A stretch of DNA of 64,000 nt from Dyadobacter sp. 3J3 (GCF_009801115.1 NZ_VTOL01000012.1:124001-188000), one strand, 5' to 3'; positions 25,222 through 35,483 are shown, counted from the stretch's first letter. The notes: generated by a model not told the origin, from the letters alone. Made by a program: numbers and translations.

Positions 25222-27351
25222 CTAAACTATCGCAGACGAAGACAAGGTAAAAGCTGATTTTTCTTTGGCCGCTGGTAATTCCAGGTAAAAAGTTGTGCCC
25301 TTATCCACATCACTTTCAAACCATATTTTACCGCCATGCGCTTCTATGATTTGTTTTGAAATGGAAAGCCCCAGTCCAAATGGTTGCTCTCCGGAAGTTC
25401 CAACTCTTTTAGCACCGGAATAAGCATCAAATATCCTATCTTTTAATTCATCGGGGATTCCTATTCCATGATCTTTAACGGATAGCTCTATTTTCTGATC
25501 TCGTTCCAATAATTTCACCGCAATAACGGATCCTAATGGACTGAATTTTATGGCATTAATGATCAAATTGCTTAAAACGCGCCAAATCTTTTCCTTATCC
25601 GCCAAAACCAGCACATCTGCTTCTATGGCCAGCGTTACTTTCTGATCCTTTTCATCGGCCTTGAATTTTAATTGTTCAACACAATCATGCAGCAGGATCC
25701 GCATATCCACAACATCCTTTTTCATCTCCTCCGGCCGGTAATTAAAATTAGCCGTCAGCAGATCATTAATCATTTCAATTGAATGCAGGCTTGATGTTTT
25801 CAGCAATTTTGCCAACTCCAGGTGTTCTGTTGAAAAGTCGACCTCTTCCAGCAAAATAGAGGATATTGAAAATATGGCTCCAATTGGATTTCTTAAATCA
25901 TGCGCCACTACCTTTAATATCCTGTCTTTATCCTTATTGCTTTGCCGCAGATCATCCAGTGTTTGTTCAAGTTGTTTATTCTGAAATGTAATTTGCTTGT
26001 TCAGTTTTGTAAGTGCAGCTACATTCAGTTTTGAGCTTTTCCAGTTTTGTAACAACAGCAGTAAAATTGCAATAGCCATTAATGAAAAAAGCAGCGTGGC
26101 GTATAAATAATTTTTCTTTAGATTATTTTCTTTACTTAGAAGTGTATAGTTATATTGCTGTTCAAGACGTTGAAACTCTTTTTCCACATCTGCGTTAACC
26201 AGCTTTTTGTTTTCAAGATCCATGGAATCTTTCAAAAACATATAATGCTGCAAAGCAATATAGGCCTGCTCGGGTTTTCCAATTTTATCATAATACTGCC
26301 AGTTCAGTTTGTTGAGGCCGGTTTCAGCATATAAATTATAAGTTGTATCCAGCGAAGCTTTTAACTGCCGGGCTATTTCCTGTGACCCTTCCAGGTTTCC
26401 TTTAACAATATACAATTCTCCCAGTTTGATCATAGAAATCTGAGCATCTGCAATATCAAATCCTTTCTTCCGGTTTGTAGCAATGCTTTTCTTTAACAAC
26501 CTCTCCGCAGCAAGCGTGTCTCCTTTCTTGTAATATCCCTCCGCCTGATTCCCATAAACAACAGCCTGCGCCATTTCTATGTAATCTTTTCGCTCTGGAA
26601 ATTTATTGCCTTCTTCATTGAGAAATGCCAAAGCCTTATCGGTATAAATCAACGAGCTGTCCGTCTTGCTATACTTGCTGTAACTCAGTGCAATGTTGGC
26701 AAGTAATTCCTGACGCAGGGCAAAATTTCGAAAATCTTTTGTACAGTAATCAGCGTCTTCAAAACACTGCTTAAAATTATTCACTGCTTCCGAGTACTTG
26801 GCCTGCTTATAACTCACCATCCCCAACCGGTAAGTATACTCACTGACCGCACACGGATCCATGATCGTTTGCGCAATTATTTTTCCACGATAATAAAACT
26901 GGTATGCATCATTATACCGCTTGATTTTAAAAAGAAGGTCACCCTTTTGAAATAAGGCTGTGGAATATTCTCTGGTGTACTTTTTCTTTAATTCTTCTGT
27001 CGATAAAATAAGAAATATACTATCGAGCTGTAAAATCCCCTTGTAATGATTTCCTGTTTTGGGGTAATAATCCTGACCTTTAAAACTGTGTTTTCTTATC
27101 TCATCCCCAATTCCGGGATCATCTATAACCTGATAAGCAGAATCAAAAAAAGCCAAAGCCTCTTCTGTTTCTCCTTTGTCCATCATACGCTTGGCCTGCT
27201 CCCGGATCATATCTACGTAAGCGGTATGATCGGTCTTTTCCGAATCCGAATTTTCACAGGAATTTAAACTGAACAACGCCACGATCACCGCAACGATATT
27301 ACCTCTCCTTTTTATCAGCAAAATAGATCTGAAGAGACAAAATATGACCAT
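25222..27351 (-). CDS. TPR-containing sensor histidine kinase
   Basis: Membrane sensor kinase of a type common in Bacteroidota. A signal segment (residues 17-31) ends L-N-S-C, so the N-terminus may be lipidated at Cys32 or act as an uncleaved anchor. Residues 45-400 form tetratricopeptide-like helical repeats, expected in the periplasm. A membrane helix lies at about 416-438, followed by a coiled coil and the HisKA domain with His484 in V-A-H-D-L-R-N-P. The ATPase domain shows N-L-I-I-N-A-I-K-F-S, D-H-G-I-G-I-P and F-G-L-G-L-S-I. No receiver domain is fused and no response regulator is adjacent, so its partner is elsewhere. The ligand is unknown. Confidence 0.9.
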   Translation of the reverse strand: MVIFCLFRSILLIKRRGNIVAVIVALFSLNSCENSDSEKTDHTAYVDMIREQAKRMMDKGETEEALAFFDSAYQVIDDPGIGDEIRKHSFKGQDYYPKTGNHYKGILQLDSIFLILSTEELKKKYTREYSTALFQKGDLLFKIKRYNDAYQFYYRGKIIAQTIMDPCAVSEYTYRLGMVSYKQAKYSEAVNNFKQCFEDADYCTKDFRNFALRQELLANIALSYSKYSKTDSSLIYTDKALAFLNEEGNKFPERKDYIEMAQAVVYGNQAEGYYKKGDTLAAERLLKKSIATNRKKGFDIADAQISMIKLGELYIVKGNLEGSQEIARQLKASLDTTYNLYAETGLNKLNWQYYDKIGKPEQAYIALQHYMFLKDSMDLENKKLVNADVEKEFQRLEQQYNYTLLSKENNLKKNYLYATLLFSLMAIAILLLLLQNWKSSKLNVAALTKLNKQITFQNKQLEQTLDDLRQSNKDKDRILKVVAHDLRNPIGAIFSISSILLEEVDFSTEHLELAKLLKTSSLHSIEMINDLLTANFNYRPEEMKKDVVDMRILLHDCVEQLKFKADEKDQKVTLAIEADVLVLADKEKIWRVLSNLIINAIKFSPLGSVIAVKLLERDQKIELSVKDHGIGIPDELKDRIFDAYSGAKRVGTSGEQPFGLGLSISKQIIEAHGGKIWFESDVDKGTTFYLELPAAKEKSAFTLSSSAIV

Positions 27352-27744
27352 TTTTTAACGTTGACGATGAGACTATTATAAAAAAATATGCTTTGATCAG
27401 GGAATCCCGAAATTACTTTATTACCAGTACATTAAAAAGCGCTGTCAAGAATTTAGGCAATATTTATACCGCAAAAAGAGAAAAGAATTTTCTTCTATGA
27501 TCTTCTCGTTCATATCCATATGATTGATAATATATAACAAATTCTTAGTTTTATTAATTTGTAACTTTTATCACAAAAATTACAAATATCACTTCTGTTA
27601 ATGATTATTTAAGCATCACATTAATCACTACAAGTATCTCTTTATCAACAAATTAAAACAACAAAAAAAATCACTTTCAGAACTTCAATAACGAATCAAT
27701 AAGGAAACCCGTTACTTAGAATTTTTATATTTCTTTATTTAAAA
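27352..27744. other. intergenic region between divergent kinase and TonB receptor genes
   Basis: The 464-bp gap (27352-27815) holds the receptor promoter at its right end. The remaining sequence is strongly A+T-rich; no further gene, repeat or clear kinase promoter was recognised. Confidence 0.5.
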
Positions 27745-27775
27745 TTTGAACTTATCAAAAACTGAATTACTTTTG
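27745..27775 (+). promoter_or_regulatory. consensus Bacteroidota promoter of the first TonB-dependent receptor
   Basis: TTTG at 27745-27748, 19 bp spacing, TACTTTTG at 27768-27775: a full match to TTTG-N19-TAnnTTTG, 40 bp before the start codon at 27816. Confidence 0.75.
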
Positions 27776-27815
27776 TCTACTAAATCGATAGAGAATATAA
27801 TAATATCCCAATTCC

Positions 27816-30740
27816 ATGAAAGCATTGTTACTTTTAAAAAGAATTATCCTCATTACGCTTTTAGCATTTCCCCTGCTGACCTTTGGTCAGGGAAATAATT
27901 TTATCGAAATCTCTGGAAAAATCATTGACAAAGATGATAAGACGGCCCTTCCGGGTGTCAGCGTGCTGATAAAAGGAACTGTGGCAGGAACCATAACCGA
28001 CAGCGACGGAAGTTTTAAACTACGCTCCAAAGCAAAATATCCCTTCACCTTAGTCATTTCAAGTATAGGATTTAAAACGCAGGAATTTGAAGTCCAAAAT
28101 CCTGGTTCCAATATTAATATTGAACTGGTAACACAAACTCAGCTTGCACAGGAAATTGTGGTAACAGCCTCCCGTGTTGAAGAAAGCATCCTGAAATCGC
28201 CTGTTGCAATCGCCAAACTGGACATCCGCGCGATACGCGATTCACCATCTCCTTCATTTTATGACGCATTGGAAAACGTTAAAGGCGTGCAAATGACTAC
28301 TTCAAGTCTTACCTTTAAAATACCGAATACGCGCGGGTTTAATATTCCAAGTAATTACCGTTTCATGCAGCTGGTAGATGGTATTGACATGCAGGCAGCT
28401 ACTTTGGGCGTTCCGCTTGGAAATGCTATCGGGCCGACGGAACTGGATATTGCCAGTGTGGAAATCACTCCGGGAGCAGCATCGGCACTTTATGGATTGA
28501 ATGCTATTAACGGTATGTCCAACTTGTTAACAAAAAGTCCATTCTTTTACCAGGGTTTAAGCGTTTATCAAAAAACCGGGGTTAATCACGTTGGCGGAAC
28601 CGGACGCGAGGCGAGTATGCTGACGGAAACTGCCCTACGTTATGCAAAAGCTTTCAACAATAAATTTGCCTTCAAAGTCAATTTCAGCTACATGCGCGGA
28701 ACAGATTGGCTGGCTGATACACGCCAGGATCAAAATCCGAATAACCTGAAAAGTGCAAATCCATCGTTTCCTGCTTTAAACGGAGCGAATAATGCTGCCT
28801 ATGATGGCTGGAATAAATATGGTGATGACGTACTTGCCGGAAGTAACACGGTTTCGGTGAGTGGTTTGAATATTAACGGAAAACCAAATCAGACGTTGAA
28901 CGTAGCGCGAACAGGATACTGGGAAAGGGATTTGGTGAACCCCAATGTGGATAACCTTAAATTTGACGCTGCGCTTCATTACCGGATCAGTGATAAGGTG
29001 GAACTTTCTTATAGCTACAGGATTGGAAAAATGGATGGTGTTTTCCAACGTGGGAATAAAATCCAGCTCGACAACGTGATTATTCAAAATCATAAAGTTG
29101 AATTAAAAGGAGCTGATTTTTTGGTTCGAGCCTATACTTCTTCTGAAAATTCGGGAGATTCTTACAATGTGAAACCTCTTGCCGACAACATGGACCTTTC
29201 CACAGGCGGAAGCGGAACGGTTTGGGGCGCGGCTTACAAATCGGCACTGACACAATATGCTACAAATAATGGCGGCGGCCTGACAGACGCTAACCTGGCA
29301 GCAGCAACGGCCTATGCTCGCGGCATTGCAGATGCGAACCGCGCAGTACCGGGTACAAAGGCATTTAATGACCAGAAAGCACTGATTATTGGTATCAACA
29401 ACTGGGATATAAAATCCGCCCAAATTCCGGATGCTCCGGTTTCAGGTGGTGCTGCACTGGTGCAAAGAAGTCATTTATATCACGTGGAAGGACAATGGGA
29501 TCTTTCAAAATATACCAAAGTTTTTGACATGTTGATCGGCGGTGATGCCCGTTTGTACGAAATCACACCGGACGGAAACAGCTTTGTAGATTTTTCCCGC
29601 CCAATCGCGGATCGTGGAAAACCTTTGGAAAATGGCAGTTACGGTAAAAATATTGCCTATAAAAAAATCGGAGCGTTTACACAGTTGACCAAAACTGTTT
29701 TCGATGAGAAACTAAAAATATTCGGTTCACTTCGTTTTGATTATAATCCGGAATTCAAACCAATCCTGACACCTCGTATTGCTGCGGTTTACTCGCCCGA
29801 CAAAAGCAATAATTTCCGGTTTACCTATCAGCAGGGATATCGCTTCCCTGGATTATTTGAAGCGCTGTCTTATGTTAACAATGGCCGTGTAAAACGTGTG
29901 GGAAGTCTTCCTTACATCAACGAAGGACTGGGATATCTGGATAATAGCTACACCCGCGCTTCCGGAGTTGTATTTAATGCGGCGGTTAATGCAGCCGTAG
30001 CCGGTGGTGCAACACGTAACGACGCCGCTTTGGCCAACAGAAATTTACTGGTGAAAGCGCAGCTTGACAAAGGTCGTCCGGAAGGAATTCACTCCTATGA
30101 GTTCGGATACAAAAGCGTATTCCTGAACAATACTTTGGTACTCGATTTTGATGCCTACACCAATACTTATGATGGATTTTTAGGCCAGGTTCAGGTGGAT
30201 GTTCCCCGTGGACAAACCGTTGGATCAGATGCGGCAGTTTTGGCTATGCTGGATGCCAACAGGGATTCACAAGATAGGTATCGTGTGTATACCAATGCAA
30301 AAAATAAATACACCAACTATGGTTCGGCGTTGGGCATTACTTACAACTTCTTTAAAGGATACACAGTTTCAGGAAATACCAGCTTCAACAAAATAAAATC
30401 AAATGCAACAGCTGATATTTTTGTTACAGGATTTAACACACCGGAACTGACTACGAACATCCAGTTTGGAAATCGTCAGATTACGAAAAACCTGGGTTTC
30501 AGCGTTGTTCACAGATGGCAGAAAAAATTCCTTTGGGAAAGTCCTTTGGTTAATGGTTACGTTCGTGCGATCCATACTTTTGATGCGCAGGTAACTTACA
30601 AAGTGCCAACCATTAAAGGAACTGTGAAAGTAGGCGGAAGTGATATTTTCAATAATAATTACATTCAATACGCCGGAGGGCCAACACTCGGCGGTCTTTA
30701 TTACGTTGCCATTACTTTTGATGGTTTGCTGAATAAGTAA
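27816..30740 (+). CDS. TonB-dependent receptor with carboxypeptidase-regulatory-like domain
   Basis: Outer-membrane active transporter. Signal peptide to about residue 25 (ends L-T-F-G-Q). Residues 30-108 form the beta-sandwich CarboxypepD_reg-like domain (G-K-I-I-D-K-D-D ... L-P-G-V-S-V-L-I-K-G-T, then T-D-S-D-G-S-F). The plug starts near Q-E-I-V-V-T-A-S-R and includes M-Q-L-V-D-G-I-D; the remaining ~750 residues are barrel strands. No SusD partner gene is adjacent, so it is not a typical SusCD glycan pair; siderophore, vitamin or other small-ligand uptake is possible. It is followed by a hairpin terminator, and 290 bp later by a second, quite different receptor. Confidence 0.92.
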   Translation: MKALLLLKRIILITLLAFPLLTFGQGNNFIEISGKIIDKDDKTALPGVSVLIKGTVAGTITDSDGSFKLRSKAKYPFTLVISSIGFKTQEFEVQNPGSNINIELVTQTQLAQEIVVTASRVEESILKSPVAIAKLDIRAIRDSPSPSFYDALENVKGVQMTTSSLTFKIPNTRGFNIPSNYRFMQLVDGIDMQAATLGVPLGNAIGPTELDIASVEITPGAASALYGLNAINGMSNLLTKSPFFYQGLSVYQKTGVNHVGGTGREASMLTETALRYAKAFNNKFAFKVNFSYMRGTDWLADTRQDQNPNNLKSANPSFPALNGANNAAYDGWNKYGDDVLAGSNTVSVSGLNINGKPNQTLNVARTGYWERDLVNPNVDNLKFDAALHYRISDKVELSYSYRIGKMDGVFQRGNKIQLDNVIIQNHKVELKGADFLVRAYTSSENSGDSYNVKPLADNMDLSTGGSGTVWGAAYKSALTQYATNNGGGLTDANLAAATAYARGIADANRAVPGTKAFNDQKALIIGINNWDIKSAQIPDAPVSGGAALVQRSHLYHVEGQWDLSKYTKVFDMLIGGDARLYEITPDGNSFVDFSRPIADRGKPLENGSYGKNIAYKKIGAFTQLTKTVFDEKLKIFGSLRFDYNPEFKPILTPRIAAVYSPDKSNNFRFTYQQGYRFPGLFEALSYVNNGRVKRVGSLPYINEGLGYLDNSYTRASGVVFNAAVNAAVAGGATRNDAALANRNLLVKAQLDKGRPEGIHSYEFGYKSVFLNNTLVLDFDAYTNTYDGFLGQVQVDVPRGQTVGSDAAVLAMLDANRDSQDRYRVYTNAKNKYTNYGSALGITYNFFKGYTVSGNTSFNKIKSNATADIFVTGFNTPELTTNIQFGNRQITKNLGFSVVHRWQKKFLWESPLVNGYVRAIHTFDAQVTYKVPTIKGTVKVGGSDIFNNNYIQYAGGPTLGGLYYVAITFDGLLNK

Positions 30741-30770
30741 CAAGACAACTTAGCAAATAATACCAATACC

Positions 30771-30814
30771 TCAGGTGCAGAATTTTACAAAAATAACCTG
30801 CACCTGATATTTTT
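30771..30814 (+). terminator. intrinsic terminator after the first TonB-dependent receptor
   Basis: 10-bp stem TCAGGTGCAG / CTGCACCTGA (30771-30780 with 30798-30807), 17-nt loop, followed by TATTTTT. Confidence 0.7.
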
Positions 30815-31032
30815 AACCCTCACTGCATATTTCCCGGTTTCCGGATATCTTCCATTTCTCTACGTTTCAAGGACTTCACACCTTCCTTAACAATCACGTT
30901 TCATTCATTTTTTAAATCAATTTAATCCAACATTTTAAAATTAAAATTTAATCTGTTTTGTTAAAGCATTTGACGCCGCAACAGTGATTTCTGACGGGAG
31001 GTCATTTCATTATTCATCAAACAAGTACCATT

Positions 31033-33825
31033 ATGAAAAGTTTATTACTCTTTAAAAAACTGAAAGCCGCAATTTTTCTGTTTTTTTTATCTGTTAGTCT
31101 AAGTTTTGCCCAGTCTGTAATTCAGGGAACGGTGAAGGACGGACAGGAACTATTACCGGGTGCTTCCGTGTATGTTCAGGGACAAAGTTCCGGCGTAGTA
31201 ACGGATGCACAAGGAGTTTATAAATTACCTTTATCCCCGGGAACTTACACCATCATTGCAAGTTTTACTGGCTTTGCACCAAACCAGAAAGTGGTAACAC
31301 TCACAGGCGGACAGACACTTGAACTTGATTTCGATTTACAAATAACGTCCCTGAACGAACTTGTTGTACTGGGCTCACGCGGAGAACCACGCTCACAGCT
31401 TGATACCCCTGTGCCTGTGGATGTCATTGACGTACAAAGAATTGTCAAAGATGTGGGCCAGGTTTCCCTGAACCAGATTTTAAATTATGTAGCTCCTTCT
31501 TTCAATTCTAACACACAGGTACTGGGTGACGGAACCGATCACATTGATCCGGCTTCACTTCGTGGTTTGGGTCCGGATCAGGTTTTGGTTTTGATCAATG
31601 GAAAACGTCGCCATACCACTTCGCTGGTCAATATAAACGGGACTTTCGGAAAAGGATCGGTAGGTACTGATTTAAATGCTATTCCGACTTCTGCTATAAA
31701 AAAAATTGAAATTTTGAGAGATGGTGCGGCGGCCCAATACGGTTCTGACGCGATTGCCGGGGTCATCAATATTATCCTGGAAGACAACGTCAACCAGTTA
31801 CGCGCCAATGTCACAACAGGTGGTTTTGTATCTAAAAATTCGGAAGGTACGATCGACGGTGAAAATGTGCAGGCGAATGTAAACTACGGTTTGGCATTGG
31901 GAACAAAAGGCGGATTTTTAAATCTGGCAGGATCTTTTGATTTCAGAAATCCGACAAACCGGATGAAAGAATTCACCGGTGTAATCTTTAGTGATTATAA
32001 CAATCCGTCCCTCTACCCGAATCCTACCGGCGTTGATATTACCAATGCAGAATTGCAGCGACGTGGTATGACACGATCCGATTTTAATTCACGAATCGGC
32101 CAGGCATCCGGCCGCGGAGGTTCTTTTATGCTGAATAGTGTAATTCCTTTAAACGAAGGAGCAGAATTTTATGCCTTTGGCGGACTGAATTACAAAAGTG
32201 GTCAATCAGCCGCTTTCCGCCGTCAACCGGCTCAAATCACACAAAATATACAGGAAATTTATCCTCTGGGATATTTACCGTTGATTGGCACTGATAACTA
32301 TGACCAGTCTTTTGCAACCGGGATCAGAGGAAAAGTTGGAAAATGGAATGCTGATTTCAGCAATACTTTCGGCCGCAACCAGATTGATTTTACAACTTCC
32401 AATTCTCTGAATGCTTCTTTATTAAAAGCATCGCCCACAACCTTTACAGATGGCGGGTACCGTTTCGCACAAAACACAACCAATATTGATCTGAACCGAA
32501 AATTTGATAATGTACTAAGTGGCCTTAATGTGGCATTTGGCGGAGAACATCGTTTTGAGAATTATAAAATCGTTGAAGGTGAAGAAAACTCCTATGCGGA
32601 TTTTGGTCGGGCCATTAAAGTTGGTACAGATGGAGCCGGAAAAGATATCCTGATTCCGGATATTACAGGAAATTTACAGGTTCGCAGAGCACAAAACGGC
32701 AACCCTTATAGCGGAGGCGCACAGGCATTTCCTGGTTTCCGCCCCGAAAATGCGGTAAACGTTTCTCGTACTTCCGTTGCGGCTTACACGGATCTTGAAC
32801 TGAATTTTACAGAAAAATGGCTTGTTGACGGTGCGTTGAGATTTGAAAATTATTCTGATTTCGGATCGACTTTAAACTGGAAAGTTTCTACCCGTTACAA
32901 ACTTGGTGAAACCTGGGCTATTCGTGGAGCTGCCAGTACGGGTTTCCGTGCACCATCTTTGCACCAGCGCTATTTTAGTGCAACGTCAAGTTTGTTTATT
33001 GACGGACAAATTATTCAGTCAGGTACATTTACAAACGATAGCCGTCCCGCCCAACTACTTGGCATTCCTGCATTGAAACAGGAAACTTCCAAAAATTACA
33101 GTCTGGGAATAACAGGCAGCTTTGGCAATTTCAAACTTACCGTAGACGGATATTACGTGCGAATTAACAACCGTGTTATCTACACCGGAAATTTCACAGG
33201 AAGCAACAGTCCGACGGCTTCTGCGCAGGATAAAGAAATTTATCAGCTTTTAGATCAGGCAAACGCACAAACAGCACGTTTTTTTGCAAACGCAATTGAT
33301 ACCGAAACCAAAGGAATTGACGCGGTACTTACTTATTCAGAACGTCTGGGAAAAGGTCGTTTCCGTGCCGATCTTTCCGGGACTTTTGTAAAAACAAATG
33401 TGGTAGGCCCGGTAAAAGCATCGCCTTTACTGGCAGGAAAAGAAAATATTTATTTTGATAAAGCAAGCAGAACGTATTTCGAATCTGCGGTGCCGCGTAT
33501 AAAAAGTAACTTAACGCTGAGTTATAATTTGAACAAATTCGGTGTATTTCTGAGAAATGTTTACTTTGGGCCTGTTAATGCAGCAACTAATGTAGATGCT
33601 GATGCTCAGACTTTTGGAGGGAAAGTTATTACGGATCTTTCTTTGAGTTATGACATTGTCAACAGTATTCGGCTAACGCTTGGGGCAAATAATTTGCTGG
33701 ACATTTACCCTGACAAAACAATTGGCGGAAACACCGGAGCGGGCTATTTCCCTTATTCAAGAACCGGACAACAATTTGGTTTCAACGGAAGATTCCTGTT
33801 CGCCCGGGTATCATTTACGCTATAA
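31033..33825 (+). CDS. TonB-dependent receptor with carboxypeptidase-regulatory-like domain
   Basis: Second outer-membrane receptor, 930 residues. Signal peptide ends S-F-A-Q (about residue 27). The regulatory-like domain follows (V-Q-G-T-V-K-D-G-Q ... L-P-G-A-S-V-Y-V-Q-G, then T-D-A-Q-G-V-Y). The plug contains L-N-E-L-V-V-L-G-S-R, L-I-N-G-K-R-R-H-T-T-S-L and the R-D-G-A-A-A-Q-Y-G-S-D-A-I-A-G-V-I-N-I-I segment typical of receptors annotated as siderophore or cobalamin type. The barrel ends in alternating aromatic strands (F-A-R-V-S-F-T-L). No SusD, no regulator and no periplasmic binding partner is adjacent, so the ligand is unknown. It has its own upstream region of about 290 bp. Confidence 0.92.
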   Translation: MKSLLLFKKLKAAIFLFFLSVSLSFAQSVIQGTVKDGQELLPGASVYVQGQSSGVVTDAQGVYKLPLSPGTYTIIASFTGFAPNQKVVTLTGGQTLELDFDLQITSLNELVVLGSRGEPRSQLDTPVPVDVIDVQRIVKDVGQVSLNQILNYVAPSFNSNTQVLGDGTDHIDPASLRGLGPDQVLVLINGKRRHTTSLVNINGTFGKGSVGTDLNAIPTSAIKKIEILRDGAAAQYGSDAIAGVINIILEDNVNQLRANVTTGGFVSKNSEGTIDGENVQANVNYGLALGTKGGFLNLAGSFDFRNPTNRMKEFTGVIFSDYNNPSLYPNPTGVDITNAELQRRGMTRSDFNSRIGQASGRGGSFMLNSVIPLNEGAEFYAFGGLNYKSGQSAAFRRQPAQITQNIQEIYPLGYLPLIGTDNYDQSFATGIRGKVGKWNADFSNTFGRNQIDFTTSNSLNASLLKASPTTFTDGGYRFAQNTTNIDLNRKFDNVLSGLNVAFGGEHRFENYKIVEGEENSYADFGRAIKVGTDGAGKDILIPDITGNLQVRRAQNGNPYSGGAQAFPGFRPENAVNVSRTSVAAYTDLELNFTEKWLVDGALRFENYSDFGSTLNWKVSTRYKLGETWAIRGAASTGFRAPSLHQRYFSATSSLFIDGQIIQSGTFTNDSRPAQLLGIPALKQETSKNYSLGITGSFGNFKLTVDGYYVRINNRVIYTGNFTGSNSPTASAQDKEIYQLLDQANAQTARFFANAIDTETKGIDAVLTYSERLGKGRFRADLSGTFVKTNVVGPVKASPLLAGKENIYFDKASRTYFESAVPRIKSNLTLSYNLNKFGVFLRNVYFGPVNAATNVDADAQTFGGKVITDLSLSYDIVNSIRLTLGANNLLDIYPDKTIGGNTGAGYFPYSRTGQQFGFNGRFLFARVSFTL

Positions 33826-33848
33826 TGAGCCGTTAGCTTTTAGGATTT

Positions 33849-33897
33849 GGCGGTTAGTTTGGTCAGTTCAAACTGGTTGGCTAACCGCCCATTTTTA
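33849..33897. terminator. terminator between the second receptor and the MarR-GNAT gene (convergent)
   Basis: GGCGGTTAG (33849-33857) pairs with CTAACCGCC (33881-33889), with an inner CAGTT/AACTG stem (33864-33868 with 33871-33875). ATTTTTATTT follows on the plus strand. The two genes converge here, so it may serve both. Confidence 0.65.
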
Positions 33898-34815
33898 TTT
33901 ATACAATTCCATTTTCACATGTTCAATATTTTGTTCAACAAACAAATCACCGAACTTTGAGAATCCATTTTTCTCATAAAACTTAGCGGCTCTAACTTGT
34001 GCATGTAGATAGGCCCTCGCACCTTCTGGCAAATCTGACAGTAATGCCTGCACCAATGTACCCCCTACGCCACTTCCGCGGTAAGCATTCAATACTGCAA
34101 AACGTTCCAGTTTATACCCATCTTTGGTTTTTCTCCATCTCGCTGTTCCGGCAGGCAGATCATTTACCTTGGCCAGATAATGTGTTGCCACATCGTTCCC
34201 GTCTTCTTCCGCCGCGGCATCTACATTTTGATCGATCACGAAAACCTGGCGCCTGATCGCAAACGCCGTTTTCAAATCTTCCGGATTCGCTATTTTTGAT
34301 ACTTCAATTCTATCCTCTGACACTTTCCCTTCTTTTTTCTCTTCCATGATGGCAAGCGCTCTTTCCAAAAAACTTTTCTTTTTGAATGCCGCATCGACCT
34401 CATTAATGGCCAGCATGATATTGTTGGTCGTATCGGTAAGTTCGGTCATGGCGGCAATCATAATTCCCCAAACCGGTTTCATTTTGTCAATCAATTCCTC
34501 TGCTTTTGGAGTCAGCGAAATTAATCTTCTACGATCATCGGTTTTATCTTTTGTTGAACTGATCAGTTTTTCCTTTTCGAGCTCTTTCAGTAAACTGATT
34601 GTTGATGGATGTGCATAACCAATTTCGGCGGCAAGTTCACCGATACTTAGCGAGTTTTTTTGTTGTAAAGTGTAAATAACCGGAAACCATTTAGGCTCAA
34701 ATTCAATGCCGTTTTCTTTATAAATCTGTAACCCATCTTTTCTCAAACGTTCACTTATTCGCTGTAAACGCGTAGAAAGTGCAAGGATTCCGGACTGATC
34801 TATGCTATTATTCAT
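33895..34815 (-). CDS. MarR-family regulator fused to a GNAT acetyltransferase
   Basis: A 306-residue fusion. Residues 1-145 form a MarR winged helix: L-S-I-G-E-L-A-A-E-I-G-Y-A-H-P-S-T-I-S-L-is the recognition region, followed by the wing D-K-T-D-D-R-R-R-L-I-S-L-T. Residues about 160-306 form a GNAT N-acetyltransferase with the acetyl-CoA loop Y-R-G-S-G-V-G-G and the C-terminal F-Y-E-K-N-G-F motif. Such fusions are known in several phyla. The start ATG overlaps the stop of the preceding GNAT gene by 4 bp (ATGA), showing translational coupling. A palindrome at 35336-35353, just before the first gene of the operon, is a likely operator, suggesting autoregulation. Effector and acetyl acceptor are unknown. 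Confidence 0.9.
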   Translation of the reverse strand: MNNSIDQSGILALSTRLQRISERLRKDGLQIYKENGIEFEPKWFPVIYTLQQKNSLSIGELAAEIGYAHPSTISLLKELEKEKLISSTKDKTDDRRRLISLTPKAEELIDKMKPVWGIMIAAMTELTDTTNNIMLAINEVDAAFKKKSFLERALAIMEEKKEGKVSEDRIEVSKIANPEDLKTAFAIRRQVFVIDQNVDAAAEEDGNDVATHYLAKVNDLPAGTARWRKTKDGYKLERFAVLNAYRGSGVGGTLVQALLSDLPEGARAYLHAQVRAAKFYEKNGFSKFGDLFVEQNIEHVKMELYK

Positions 34816-35312
34816 AATTTTTCAATCTCCAGATGATAAAAAACATTGTCGGCAGACATAATGGGAAACGTTGCCGGCAGATCTTTCTTTTCAATTTTTT
34901 CAAAATTGTTTCTTTCATAGAAACGCATTGCCGCCTGCAAAACATCGACCGTTCCCAGATAAAGATCTGTAATATTTTCTGACTTGCAGTACTGAATCAG
35001 AGTTTCAAGCAGTTTCTGCGCCAGACCATGTTCTTTACCCCGAAAATCTTTGTTCACAAACATTTTCCGGATCACGCCCTGTCCATTTCCGATACCGATC
35101 AACGCGATGGTACCAATTACTTTGTCATCATTAATTGCACCCCAGAAGTTACCTCCCGTAGCATGGTAATAATTTTCAATATCCAGCAAATCCGGCTGGT
35201 TTTGTAAGGTAATCGGGATACCAAATTCTAATTGTTGAATCGGAAGAATAAGATCTATTACCTGTGCAGCATGTGAATTTCCAATCTGGGTGATCTGATG
35301 TTGATTTGTCAT
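34812..35312 (-). CDS. GNAT family N-acetyltransferase
   Basis: A 166-residue acetyltransferase. The V-I-G-T-I-A-L-I strand, the acetyl-CoA pyrophosphate-loop region (R-K-M-F-V-N-K-D-F-R-G-K-E-H-G-L-A-Q-K-L) and the C-terminal A-M-R-F-Y-E-R-N-N-F motif identify the fold. The ATG at 35312 is preferred over an upstream in-frame ATG at 35360 because the extra 16 residues would cross the palindromic operator (35336-35353) and do not resemble the family N-terminus. It is the first gene of the operon with the MarR-GNAT fusion (4-bp overlap). Substrate is unknown. Confidence 0.88.
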   Translation of the reverse strand: MTNQHQITQIGNSHAAQVIDLILPIQQLEFGIPITLQNQPDLLDIENYYHATGGNFWGAINDDKVIGTIALIGIGNGQGVIRKMFVNKDFRGKEHGLAQKLLETLIQYCKSENITDLYLGTVDVLQAAMRFYERNNFEKIEKKDLPATFPIMSADNVFYHLEIEKL

Positions 35313-35335
35313 AATTTTTAATTTATACACAAATA

Positions 35336-35353
35336 TATGTAGTTGACTACATA
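35336..35353. promoter_or_regulatory. palindromic operator, probably for the MarR-GNAT protein
   Basis: tatgtagttgactacata: 8-bp perfect arms TATGTAGT / ACTACATA with a 2-bp centre, 24 bp upstream of the GNAT start. Size, symmetry and place match MarR-family operators, which usually overlap the promoter of the regulator's own operon. Confidence 0.65.
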
Positions 35354-35483
35354 ATAACAAAAACGACTAAATTATTACTCAAATGAATTTCATTCATAGT
35401 AATAAGATCGGAATTTACAGATTCAACAGAAAGCAGATAGGAAAGGAAAATGACGGACAATTATTTGACGAGTGCAGGAATAA

